A DNA stretch of 5,675 bases from Oscillospiraceae bacterium. GTDB lineage: Bacteria > Bacillota > Clostridia > Oscillospirales > Oscillospiraceae. Numbering within the stretch: the first letter of the stretch is position 1; each line of letters opens with the position of its first letter. Made by a program: the position numbers and the translations under genes. Positions 1 through 5,675 of the stretch are shown piece after piece. A model generated the notes under the pieces. It worked only from the letters and a program-made list of their open reading frames with translations, had not been told where the DNA came from and made no database searches. The stretch is taken from contig JAFSFK010000122.1 in NCBI GenBank assembly GCA_017435245.1, positions 1 to 5,675 of the forward strand, given 5' to 3'.

Positions 1-149
1 AATTGAAAATTGAAAGTTGAAAATTGAAAATTGTGGTATTTTCCTCTGGAAAATAATTTAAATAGTGGCCGAAGGCCACACAATCATTTTCAATTATCCA
101 TTTTCCATTTTCAATTATTATCGAGCGTCAGCTCGATAAACCGGAATTT
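1..149. repeat. Structured dispersed repeat, copy 1 (left end cut by window)
   Basis: This stretch aligns without gaps to 3954-4102, with 13 differences in 149 positions by eye. Long AT-rich arms (1-33 and 81-116) are imperfect inverted repeats built on AATTGAAAATTG-like units. Between and beside them lie three hairpins: TATTTTCC/GGAAAATA (37-44 with 48-55, loop TCT), GTGGCC/GGCCAC (65-70 with 74-79, loop GAA), and TTATCGAGC/GCTCGATAA (118-126 with 131-139, loop GTCA). It ends in GATAAACCGGAATTT (135-149). The matching left terminus seen in copy 2 would lie before base 1. No protein is encoded. It resembles a non-autonomous MITE- or REP-like intergenic element; the class is an inference. Confidence 0.85.
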
Positions 150-211
150 GAAGATGTGACGATACCGAGCGTAAATATATCGTTCATTACCGCACCGGGC
201 ACGCATTGCCT

Positions 212-243
212 GCCGGGGCATCCCGGCCGATAAACCGGAATTT
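212..243. repeat. Hairpin plus solo copy of the repeat terminus
   Basis: Bases 229-243 read GATAAACCGGAATTT, identical to the right terminus of copy 1 at 135-149. They follow directly on a GC-rich hairpin, GCCGGG (212-217), loop GCAT, CCCGGC (222-227), which takes the place of the TTATCGAGC/GCTCGATAA hairpin found in the full copies. Stretch 150-228 has no similarity to the rest of the window that I can see. It may be the body of a related repeat unit, or unique sequence between two termini. Positions 1-392 as a whole contain no gene that I can support. Confidence 0.6.
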
Positions 244-282
244 GGCAGGATGGGGTGGGCGTGGTTACAAAGAGTGGGTACG

Positions 283-339
283 TTTTGTAATTTTTTGTAA
301 TTATTTTTTCTGAACCCCTTGATTTTTGTAATTTTTTGT
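283..339. repeat. Two 16-bp T-rich direct repeats upstream of the CHAP gene
   Basis: TTTTGTAATTTTTTGT occurs at 283-298 and again at 324-339, exactly 41 bases apart, close to four helical turns. The second copy lies in the -35/-10 spacer of the predicted CHAP-gene promoter. The pair could be a protein-binding site or a promoter-associated A/T tract, but low-complexity T-rich DNA can produce such repeats by chance or slippage. Confidence 0.55.
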
Positions 340-347
340 TGTAGAAT
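319..347 (+). promoter_or_regulatory. Sigma-A-type promoter of the CHAP gene
   Basis: TTGATT (319-324) and TAGAAT (342-347) are separated by 17 bases, the optimal spacing for a housekeeping promoter. A/T-rich DNA upstream could act as an UP-like element. Transcription would start near 354, giving a leader of about 40 bases before the ATG at 393. Confidence 0.65.
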
Positions 348-378
348 TATGGCAAAGATGATTATTGTCCGAAGTTTT

Positions 379-384
379 GGAGGA
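379..384 (+). promoter_or_regulatory. Ribosome binding site deciding the CHAP gene start
   Basis: GGAGGA lies 8 bases before the ATG at 393 and only 5 bases before an in-frame TTG at 390. The 8-base spacing and the commoner codon favour the ATG, so the protein most likely begins MTKKLF. Confidence 0.8.
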
Positions 385-392
385 TTTATTTG

Positions 393-2180
393 ATGACAAA
401 AAAGTTATTTGCGCTCATTTTGGCGGTGGCAACGGTGGCAATGTTCCTGCTCCCCGGGACCGCTGCGGTCAGCGCTGAGGATTATGCCAACACCCATACC
501 AACACCGGTAACCAGCGGCAGGACATCGTGGAGATCGCCCTGACCCAGCTGGGCTATACCGAATCCGATACCGACAGAAGCGGCAGCAACGGCTATACCA
601 AGTACGGCGATTTCTACGGACATCCCTACGCCGACTGGTGCGGCTGCTTTATCAACTGGTGCGCCCGTCAGGCTGGTATCTCCACCAGCGTGCTGCCCAA
701 GACCGGTCTGACCCGTCCCAGCAACTGGGGCCTGACCGCCTTCAGAAGCAGTGAGCGGCTTCCCCAGCCCGGTGACATTTTCTTCAAGTGCTGGACAAAC
801 GGCAACTATGCCGGTCACGTGGGCATCGTCTACAAGGTGGACGCTGCCAACGATATCTGCTACACCATCGAGGGCAACACCGGTTCCCGTCCCGGGGATG
901 GCTGCGCTTACATCGTTAAGGTGGTGGAGCGTACCCTGAGCCAGCACGCCTACGGTTCTCCCAATTACACCGGCGGCGAGTATGCCGGTCATACCCATAC
1001 TTACTCCGACCATTTTGAGGATGCCCATCCTCACAAGACCTATAAGCAGTGCGATTCCTGCGGCTACACCACTTACGACGGCGGGCAGAAGACTCTGGAC
1101 AACTGCAAGAGCTGTATTCAGGCGAATTGCTCCCACAGCTATTCCAGCTGGGAGTTCTCCGGCAACAGTCAGCACGAGCGTACCTGCACCAACTGCGATA
1201 AGACCGAGACCGGCGACCACAGCTGGCAGGACAGCAAGGTGATCAAGGAGGCCAACTGCAAGGAGTCCGGCTCCAAGGTCCAGAAATGTGCGATCTGCAA
1301 TGCCGAGCGTACCCTGACCCTGGACAAGACCGCCGATCACACCTACGGCGATTGGGAATACGTCAATGACGAGATCCATAAGCGTGCATGCACCTTCTGC
1401 GGCTACGCCGAAACCGCTGAACACGATCTGGGGGAAGAGGCTGCCTGGACCACCGATGATTCTGCCCACTGGCAGGAATGCTCGGTATGTGCGCAGAAGA
1501 TCTCCCAGGGCGAGCATAAATTCGGCGCTGACTGCGTTTCTCCCTGTGAAGTCTGCCAGTTTGTCCGGGAGAACGGTCATACCTACGCCCAGACCTGGAG
1601 CTACAACGCAAGTGAGCACTGGTACGAATGTGAGGTCTGCGATGAGAAGAGCAACGCAGCACAGCACGTCTACTCCGCCGATTGCGACGAGGACTGCGAT
1701 GAATGCGGCTACGTCCGTGAGGTCAAGCACAGCTACGGTGCGGATATGGTTTCCGACGCACAGGGTCACTGGTATGAGTGCGATGTGTGCGGCAAGCACA
1801 ACGGTTCTTCCGGTCACACCCCCGGTCCTATGGCCACCGAGGAGGCTGCACAGAACTGCACCGTGTGCGGCTATGAGATCGCTGCCAAGCTGGAGCACGT
1901 ACATAAATATGAACCCTTCCAGACCAACACTATGACTCACTGGGGCAAGTGTTCCTGCGGTCTGGAGCTGGCACCGGAGGCACATATCTGGGATATGACC
2001 ACCGGAAAGTGCACTACCTGCGGCAAAATGAGCATCGTGGAAGCGGACAACACCAACTGGGACTTTGTCTGGGTGGTGGCCGGTATTACGGTGGTGGGTG
2101 CCATTATCCTGTCTGCAGGACTGATGGTTGCATCCCGCAGAAAGCGCAGAGAGCTGGAAGCAGATGCCTACTGGGCATAA
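393..2180 (+). CDS. Secreted CHAP-domain cell-wall hydrolase with CxxC/His repeats and C-terminal membrane anchor
   Basis: The protein has 595 residues. Residues 1-28 form a signal peptide (MTKK, hydrophobic core, likely cleavage after VSA-28). Residues about 40-185 form a CHAP (NlpC/P60-like) amidase/endopeptidase domain: catalytic Cys83 in DWCGCF, His142 in GHVGIV and Glu160/Asn162 in IEGNT. Such domains cut peptide or amide bonds in peptidoglycan. Residues about 200-545 hold about a dozen CxxC pairs (for example 220/223, 265/268, 299/302, 333/336, 363/366, 413/416, 463/466, 489/492, 540/543), interleaved with HxY and H-W-x-x-C elements and two longer clusters (381/385/388 and 431/435/438). 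This pattern recalls the Cys-rich repeats of clostridial surface proteins and could bind zinc. A membrane segment at about 558-580 and the basic tail RRKRR suggest anchoring with the C-terminus inside. There is no LPXTG motif. It has its own promoter and appears monocistronic. The hydrolase class is well supported; the exact bond cut and the repeat ligand are not known. Confidence 0.85.
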   Translation: MTKKLFALILAVATVAMFLLPGTAAVSAEDYANTHTNTGNQRQDIVEIALTQLGYTESDTDRSGSNGYTKYGDFYGHPYADWCGCFINWCARQAGISTSVLPKTGLTRPSNWGLTAFRSSERLPQPGDIFFKCWTNGNYAGHVGIVYKVDAANDICYTIEGNTGSRPGDGCAYIVKVVERTLSQHAYGSPNYTGGEYAGHTHTYSDHFEDAHPHKTYKQCDSCGYTTYDGGQKTLDNCKSCIQANCSHSYSSWEFSGNSQHERTCTNCDKTETGDHSWQDSKVIKEANCKESGSKVQKCAICNAERTLTLDKTADHTYGDWEYVNDEIHKRACTFCGYAETAEHDLGEEAAWTTDDSAHWQECSVCAQKISQGEHKFGADCVSPCEVCQFVRENGHTYAQTWSYNASEHWYECEVCDEKSNAAQHVYSADCDEDCDECGYVREVKHSYGADMVSDAQGHWYECDVCGKHNGSSGHTPGPMATEEAAQNCTVCGYEIAAKLEHVHKYEPFQTNTMTHWGKCSCGLELAPEAHIWDMTTGKCTTCGKMSIVEADNTNWDFVWVVAGITVVGAIILSAGLMVASRRKRRELEADAYWA

Positions 2181-2185
2181 TATTT

Positions 2186-2213
2186 AAGCCGGACATCGGA
2201 AGATGTCCGGCTT
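2186..2213. terminator. Probable bidirectional terminator between convergent genes
   Basis: AAGCCGGACATC (2186-2197) pairs perfectly with GATGTCCGGCTT (2202-2213) around a GGAA loop of GNRA type. It begins 5 bases after the CHAP stop codon and ends 20 bases before the stop of the convergent GH2 gene. The T-runs are short on both sides (CTTTAT on +, CTTAAATATT on -), so it is a strong hairpin with a modest U-tract. It probably serves both genes. Confidence 0.8.
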
Positions 2214-2233
2214 TATGCAGGATAAATTGGAAT

Positions 2234-3907
2234 TCATTTTTCTGCAATGGCTTTTTGAAGCTCCCGGGCGATGCGCTGCATTGCTGCCGGGGCTGCCTTG
2301 TTTACCTTGCGGTCGTAGGTGAGGAAGCCGTTAATCTCGTCCTCCACATCGCTGACCTGGGTGATGATAGCAGCGCACAATCCTTTCCTTGCGGCGGGAA
2401 GCACCTTTTCCCGGTACAGTTTTTCAATAGATGCCTGGAAGTCCTCAAGACTTTTGCAGGACTTATAGCCGTAGGCTTTTTCGGGGTTGAACAGATGTCC
2501 CTCCACCGGCAGGGCGTAGCCGCCAAACTCGCTGAGCACCAAGGGTTTATCCGAGACTTTCAGTGTGCTCCAGGGGGAGAAGTAAATGTGGCGGCTGTCC
2601 ACATCGGACTTTTTCTGCCGGAACCAGCCGGATGTGCTGTCAATGATCCGGCTGCTGTCCAGCTTCTTCATCATTTCATATACATTGTCGCTGTCAAACT
2701 GCCCCCAGCCCTCGTTAAAGATGGTCCAGTAGAGGATACAGGGGTGGTTTTTCAGCTGCTTGACAGTGGCATCCATGCACCGCAAAAATTCTTTGCGGGC
2801 ATTTTTATGCATATGCTGATCCGGCAAGCGCTGAATGCCCACGGTGGGCAGTGCCGTATCCCGGAAAAAGCTGTAGTCGCCGTTGTTCACCATATCCTGG
2901 AACACCACCATACCAAGGCGGTCACACTGATAATAGAATTCTTCCGGCTCGACTTTGATATGCTTGCGCAGGGTGTTAAAGCCCAGTGCCTTCATCGCCT
3001 GGATATCTTCTGCGTAGCAGGAGGGGTGGGCGGGGGTGTAGATGCCGTCGGGCCAGTAGCCCTGGTCTAAAAGACCGTGGAAGAAATAGGGCTTGCCGTT
3101 AAGGCACAGCCGGTGGATGCCGTTTACGACCTTATCTTCAATGGTGCGCAGGGCAAAATAGCTTTCCACCCGGTCTGTTTCCGTAATGACAGTAAAGTCG
3201 TAAAGATAAGGTTCTTCCGGACTCCAAAGCCGGGGATCTTCGGGCGTGACGACTGCCGAGCCATCCACCAGAGGATATTCCTTGCCGTCACAGAGGATCT
3301 TGCCATCCTGCGCAGGCGTGACGGTGATGGTGGCGGCGTGCAGATCGGTGTGAATGTCCAAGCCCTCGATATGGTTTTCCGGTACGCTCTCCAGCCAAAC
3401 GGTTTGCCAGATGCCGGAAACGGGGGTATACCACATGCCGCCCCGCTTGCGGGTCTGCTTGCCGTAGGGCATACTCAGATCCTGCAGATCATCGGTGCAG
3501 CAAATTTCCAATTCATTTTCTTCTTCCAGAGCGTCGGTAATATCCAGAGTGAAGGCGTTATAGCCATCGACGTGGCTGCCCACCTCCTTGCGGTTTACAT
3601 AAATCTGCGCTTTTTGATCCGCTGCGCCAATGTGCAGCAGCACACGTCCTCGATTAAAATCTGCCGGCAAAGAGAAATTTCGGCGGTATTTTAGGGTGCT
3701 GCCTTCGGGGAAATGCTTGTTGACCCCGGAAAGGAGGCTTTCCGGGCAGAAGGGAACTTGGATGGAGTAGGTTTCGTCCTCGACGGACAGTTCCCAAGCA
3801 CCATTCAGGTTTACATAACTATTTCGTTTCATCTGCGGCCTGGGATAAATATCCCAGGGGGTGCCGGAGAGGTTTTCTCCCTGAGATGTGTATAATTTGT
3901 TGAGCAT
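2234..3907 (-). CDS. Glycoside hydrolase family 2 enzyme, cytoplasmic
   Basis: The protein has 557 residues starting MLNKLYTSQG. The reading frame stays open 43 codons further upstream, but that part is translated from the intergenic repeat and the real ribosome binding site precedes the internal ATG. GH2 enzymes are retaining exo-beta-glycosidases. An N-terminal jelly-roll domain spans about 30-175 (NLNGAWEL; GGMWYTPVSGIWQTVWLE), a short beta-sandwich about 176-257, and the TIM barrel starts at about 262 (GIHRLCLNGKPYFFHGLL). Asn398-Glu399 in TIFNEGWGQ is the expected acid/base pair, and Glu460 in LVLSEFGGYA the expected nucleophile. No signal peptide is seen, so it acts on imported substrate, fitting the transporter upstream in the same orientation. 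Near the C-terminus it has GFLTYDRKVNK without an obvious NxK glucuronidase signature, and it is far shorter than LacZ. Substrate could be a beta-galactoside, glucuronide, mannoside or other glycoside. Family is certain; specificity is not. Confidence 0.93.
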   Translation of the reverse strand: MLNKLYTSQGENLSGTPWDIYPRPQMKRNSYVNLNGAWELSVEDETYSIQVPFCPESLLSGVNKHFPEGSTLKYRRNFSLPADFNRGRVLLHIGAADQKAQIYVNRKEVGSHVDGYNAFTLDITDALEEENELEICCTDDLQDLSMPYGKQTRKRGGMWYTPVSGIWQTVWLESVPENHIEGLDIHTDLHAATITVTPAQDGKILCDGKEYPLVDGSAVVTPEDPRLWSPEEPYLYDFTVITETDRVESYFALRTIEDKVVNGIHRLCLNGKPYFFHGLLDQGYWPDGIYTPAHPSCYAEDIQAMKALGFNTLRKHIKVEPEEFYYQCDRLGMVVFQDMVNNGDYSFFRDTALPTVGIQRLPDQHMHKNARKEFLRCMDATVKQLKNHPCILYWTIFNEGWGQFDSDNVYEMMKKLDSSRIIDSTSGWFRQKKSDVDSRHIYFSPWSTLKVSDKPLVLSEFGGYALPVEGHLFNPEKAYGYKSCKSLEDFQASIEKLYREKVLPAARKGLCAAIITQVSDVEDEINGFLTYDRKVNKAAPAAMQRIARELQKAIAEK

Positions 3908-3913
3908 ACGATT

Positions 3914-3919
3914 CTCCTT
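3914..3919 (-). promoter_or_regulatory. Ribosome binding site deciding the GH2 start
   Basis: On the minus strand AAGGAG lies 6 bases before the ATG at 3907-3905. This fixes the start at MLNKLYTS and excludes the 43-codon upstream extension, which is repeat-derived. The repeat's left end (3926) is only 6 bases away from this site. Confidence 0.85.
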
Positions 3920-3925
3920 GTTTTC

Positions 3926-4102
3926 AAATTCCGATTTAACGCTCTGACGAGCGAATTGAAAATTTAAAGTTGAAAGTTGAAAATTGTGGTATTTTCCTTC
4001 GGAAAATAATTTAAAACGTCGGCGTAGCCGACACAATCATTTTCAATTTTCCATTTTCCATTTTCAATTATTATCGAGCGTCAGCTCGATAAACCGGGAT
4101 TT
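3926..4102. repeat. Structured dispersed repeat, copy 2 (full length, about 177 bp)
   Basis: This is the complete copy of the element at 1-149. Its left end AAATTCCGATTTAACG (3926-3941) matches, with a few mismatches, the reverse complement of its right end (AAATCCCGGTTTATCG on the minus strand, from 4102), giving terminal inverted repeats. Each end carries a hairpin: CGCTC/GAGCG (3940-3944 with 3949-3953, loop TGAC) and TTATCGAGC/GCTCGATAA (4071-4092, loop GTCA); the loops are reverse complements. Inside are TATTTTCC/GGAAAATA (3990-3997 with 4001-4008) and GTCGGC/GCCGAC (4018-4023 with 4027-4032). It fills the spacer between transporter and glycosidase, and its last two bases lie within the transporter stop codon. 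It would be transcribed as a branched hairpin in the operon mRNA. Confidence 0.85.
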
Positions 4103-5378
4103 ATTTCTTCTTTTTCAGCAGAGGGATCAGCACCGGGAGAATGGCGACGGCAGCCACCAGGGCAGCCAGGAAAATATTCTGGTTGGGAATAAAGGAAGTA
4201 GTGCCATCGTCATTTAGGATGGTCTCGGCATTTTTCAGCACCGCCGCACCGATGGCAGGACCAATAATGCCGGGAATCAATACCTGTCCCACGATCCGCT
4301 GACCCTGGAACATACCGGCTTTATTTTCCGGGGTGTAATCTCTCAGCATGGCGCCGAATACCGCCATGCCTGCTAAGTAGCCGCACATCATCATCAGCGT
4401 GCCGATGAATACCAGCGCCGTGTTTTTGAAGAAGAACAGTACCACATAGCCTGCCATCAGCAGCGCCAAAGCGGGAATAATACTGGCGGCAAAGCCTTTG
4501 CGGTCATATACCTTGCCATAGAGGGCAGTAAATACCGCTGCCAGAATAATGGCAGGAGCAAAGATCAGCACGTAATTCTCCATACCCAGGCTGACGCTGA
4601 AATATAGGATCAGATAGGGCATAAAGATCTGGATGGAGATACCGAATACAGCATAAGCCGCCAAAGTCCAATAGAGCTTGGGGTTGCCTGCGATGATCTT
4701 GGGACGGAAGCCGTAAAAGATATTGGCAAAATAATTCTGGTTGCTGCCGGTGTCCAGCTTAGGCTCTTCGATGAGGAAGAAACCTGCAATACCCAGCAGG
4801 AAAACAATGCCGCCGATGATGCAGAAAATGGTGGTCCAGGTCTGGGGCAGGTTCTGGTCAAAGCCCATAAAACCGCCGAACACCACCAGGATCGCCAGCA
4901 GAGGCATCATAGAATTGATACCCTCCACAGCGCCCCGGTTCGATTCATCGGTGGAATCGGTGAGCCAGGCGTTGAAGGCGGCATCGTTGGCAGAGGAACC
5001 AAAGAAGGTCATCACGCAGTCCATGATAATGACCAAGGTTACGCCAACAGAAGCGGCGGATACCGCTGTCGGGAACAGGGCATTGATAATATCCATGCGG
5101 ATCAGCGCAAAGCTAAGGATGCTGATGCCCCACAGAACGTAGCCGCCGCAGATAAAAAGCTTGCGCTTGCCGATCTTATCGGATAATGCGCCGATGAGAA
5201 GGGTTGTCACCGTAGCTGCGATGGCGGAGGCAGCCACCATGGCGGAGATGGCTTCGGCGGAGGCGTTGAACATCTTGTAGATGAACACGTTGAAATACAT
5301 ATTTTCCATGACCCAGGCGATCTGTCCCACCAGGCTGAAGATCACCAGGGATATCCAAAATTTAGGAGATTTTTTCAT
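4101..5378 (-). CDS. MFS-type sugar transporter (GPH/SLC45-like), 12 TM
   Basis: The protein has 425 residues starting MKKSPKFWIS. An in-frame upstream Met would add 22 polar residues, but that stretch overlaps the promoter and lacks a good ribosome binding site. It is an integral membrane protein with about 12 hydrophobic segments. MFS motif A is clear at 63-73 (GALSDKIGKRK, loop 2-3), with its degenerate counterpart at 288-296 (GKVYDRKGF, loop 8-9). The loops FNAWLTDSTDESNRGAVEGI (about 135-154) and DYTPENKAGMFQGQRI (347-362) resemble glycoside-pentoside-hexuronide:cation symporters and SLC45-like carriers. It ends in a basic KKKK tail. As first gene of a two-gene operon with a cytoplasmic GH2 enzyme, it probably imports that enzyme's substrate by cation symport. 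Superfamily is well supported; the substrate and coupling ion are inferred only. Confidence 0.88.
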   Translation of the reverse strand: MKKSPKFWISLVIFSLVGQIAWVMENMYFNVFIYKMFNASAEAISAMVAASAIAATVTTLLIGALSDKIGKRKLFICGGYVLWGISILSFALIRMDIINALFPTAVSAASVGVTLVIIMDCVMTFFGSSANDAAFNAWLTDSTDESNRGAVEGINSMMPLLAILVVFGGFMGFDQNLPQTWTTIFCIIGGIVFLLGIAGFFLIEEPKLDTGSNQNYFANIFYGFRPKIIAGNPKLYWTLAAYAVFGISIQIFMPYLILYFSVSLGMENYVLIFAPAIILAAVFTALYGKVYDRKGFAASIIPALALLMAGYVVLFFFKNTALVFIGTLMMMCGYLAGMAVFGAMLRDYTPENKAGMFQGQRIVGQVLIPGIIGPAIGAAVLKNAETILNDDGTTSFIPNQNIFLAALVAAVAILPVLIPLLKKKK

Positions 5379-5384
5379 AGTTTT

Positions 5385-5389
5385 CCACC
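5385..5389 (-). promoter_or_regulatory. Ribosome binding site of the transporter gene
   Basis: GGTGG on the minus strand lies 6 bases before the ATG at 5378-5376. It is weaker than the AAGGAG of the downstream GH2 gene, but it is well spaced and supports the MKKSPKF start. Confidence 0.6.
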
Positions 5390-5395
5390 GTCCTG

Positions 5396-5433
5396 TTTCC
5401 AAATCAGATATGGAAATTATAACATAACTTTCC
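5396..5433. promoter_or_regulatory. Possible operator: alternating TTTCC/GGAAA dyads
   Basis: TTTCC (5396-5400), GGAAA (5412-5416) and TTTCC (5429-5433) form two overlapping inverted repeats with spacers of 11 and 12 bases. They cover the -10 box and predicted start site of the transporter operon, where a repressor would act. A smaller dyad, TTAT-AAC-ATAA (5417-5427), lies within the second. No known operator consensus was recognised. Confidence 0.3.
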
Positions 5434-5444
5434 TGCCGTAGCAA
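5416..5444 (-). promoter_or_regulatory. Promoter of the transporter-glycosidase operon
   Basis: On the minus strand TTGCTA (5444-5439) and TATAAT (5421-5416) are separated by 17 bases, and TGT just before the -10 makes it an extended -10 (TGTTATAAT). Predicted transcription start is near 5409, about 30 bases before the transporter ATG. It is back to back with the glf promoter, the two -35 boxes being about 23 bases apart. Confidence 0.75.
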
Positions 5445-5467
5445 TGGAGGATATGGGGAAATGGGTG

Positions 5468-5496
5468 TTGAATTTTATATAAAAATAAGGTATAAT
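5468..5496 (+). promoter_or_regulatory. Sigma-A-type promoter of the glf gene
   Basis: TTGAAT (5468-5473) and a perfect TATAAT (5491-5496) are separated by 17 bases within A/T-rich DNA. Transcription would start near 5503, leaving a leader of about 55 bases before the glf ATG. It points away from the transporter promoter. Confidence 0.8.
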
Positions 5497-5544
5497 CCAA
5501 AATGAAAAGTAATGCGCAGAGGAAAAACCTTAAAACTGAAAAAG

Positions 5545-5550
5545 AAAGGA
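5545..5550 (+). promoter_or_regulatory. Ribosome binding site of glf
   Basis: AAAGGA lies 7 bases before the ATG at 5558, which opens a frame beginning MYDYLIVGAG, the standard N-terminus of this family. Confidence 0.75.
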
Positions 5551-5557
5551 AAAGACA

Positions 5558-5675
5558 ATGTACGATTATTTGATTGTAGGAGCTGGTCTTTACGGAGCTG
5601 TCTTTGCCCTCGAGCTTACAAAGCAGGGAAAGAAGTGTCTGGTCATTGACCGGCGCAGTCACATTGCGGGACATA
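5558..5675 (+). CDS. glf: UDP-galactopyranose mutase, N-terminal part (runs off the window)
   Basis: Only the first 39 codons are present; family members are usually about 370-390 residues long. The frame starts MYDYLIVGAGLYGAVFALEL, which is the FAD-binding Rossmann start (GAGLYG, residues 8-13) in the form typical of UDP-galactopyranose mutase. It continues with KKCLVIDRRSHIAGH, matching the second beta strand with its acidic FAD-ribose ligand and the conserved HIGGN-like stretch, here IAGH. The enzyme interconverts UDP-galactopyranose and UDP-galactofuranose in the cytoplasm, supplying galactofuranose for capsule, exopolysaccharide or other surface glycans. It has its own promoter and ribosome binding site. 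Genes beyond the edge may belong to a surface-glycan cluster, but this cannot be seen. The call rests on a short segment, yet that segment is highly characteristic. Confidence 0.88.
   Translation, partial: MYDYLIVGAGLYGAVFALELTKQGKKCLVIDRRSHIAGH

Noticed and set aside
1..150. CRISPR array or tandem repeat, suggested by the AATTGAAAATTG-type units
   Set aside because: The short units are the arms of one large inverted repeat; there are no regularly spaced identical repeats with unique spacers.
212..227. GC-rich hairpin as a transcription terminator for a gene left of the window
   Set aside because: No T-tract follows on either strand and no gene end is visible nearby; association with the repeat terminus explains it better.
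405..1985. A 526-codon open frame on the minus strand covering most of the CHAP gene
   Set aside because: It is antisense to a gene with clear signal peptide, catalytic motifs and repeats. Its composition (runs of V, G, A, L) mirrors the codon pattern of the real gene, and it has no domain that I recognise.
1949..3070. A 373-codon open frame on the + strand running from the CHAP 3' end into the GH2 gene
   Set aside because: It crosses the terminator hairpin and is antisense to the GH2 catalytic domain, with no ribosome binding site or known motif.
3908..4036. N-terminal extension of the GH2 protein by 43 residues
   Set aside because: The extra codons lie mostly within the intergenic repeat, while a strong AAGGAG site precedes the ATG at 3907 and the homologous part starts there.
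5417..5674. An 85-codon minus-strand open frame over the glf start and promoters
   Set aside because: It is antisense to the conserved glf N-terminus and overlaps both promoters; the peptide has no recognisable features.

Overview
The window looks like a chromosomal piece of a Gram-positive anaerobic gut-type Clostridium relative (Clostridia, perhaps Oscillospirales). The basis is strong AGGAG-type ribosome binding sites, sigma-A-like promoters, GC-balanced genes separated by AT-rich spacers, a secreted CHAP protein carrying tandem CxxC/His repeats, and a small transporter plus GH2 glycosidase sugar locus. The taxonomic call is an inference from style, not from a marker gene.

Layout. Positions 1-392 hold no gene. 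They contain a structured dispersed repeat (copy 1, 1-149, left end cut by the window), a second solo copy of the repeat's terminal sequence behind a different hairpin (212-243), a pair of 16-bp T-rich direct repeats, and a promoter. A 595-residue secreted CHAP-domain cell-wall hydrolase with about a dozen CxxC units and a C-terminal membrane anchor follows on the + strand (393-2180). A 12-bp-stem hairpin at 2186-2213 separates it from the convergent GH2 gene. On the minus strand, a 12-TM MFS/GPH-like transporter (5378 down to 4101) is followed by a cytoplasmic GH2 glycosidase (3907 down to 2234). They probably form one operon for uptake and intracellular hydrolysis of a glycoside. The whole spacer between them is filled by the second repeat copy (3926-4102). 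At 5379-5557 two good promoters point away from each other: one serves the transporter operon, the other the start of a UDP-galactopyranose mutase gene (glf) that runs off the right edge.

The most notable non-coding signal is the repeat. Its two copies align without gaps over 149 bases with 13 differences. Four of those differences make two compensatory base-pair swaps in one hairpin, so the fold rather than the exact sequence appears to be kept. The element is bounded by imperfect terminal inverted repeats (about 177 bp in copy 2). One copy sits between two co-directional genes, touching the transporter stop codon and ending 6 bp before the glycosidase ribosome binding site.
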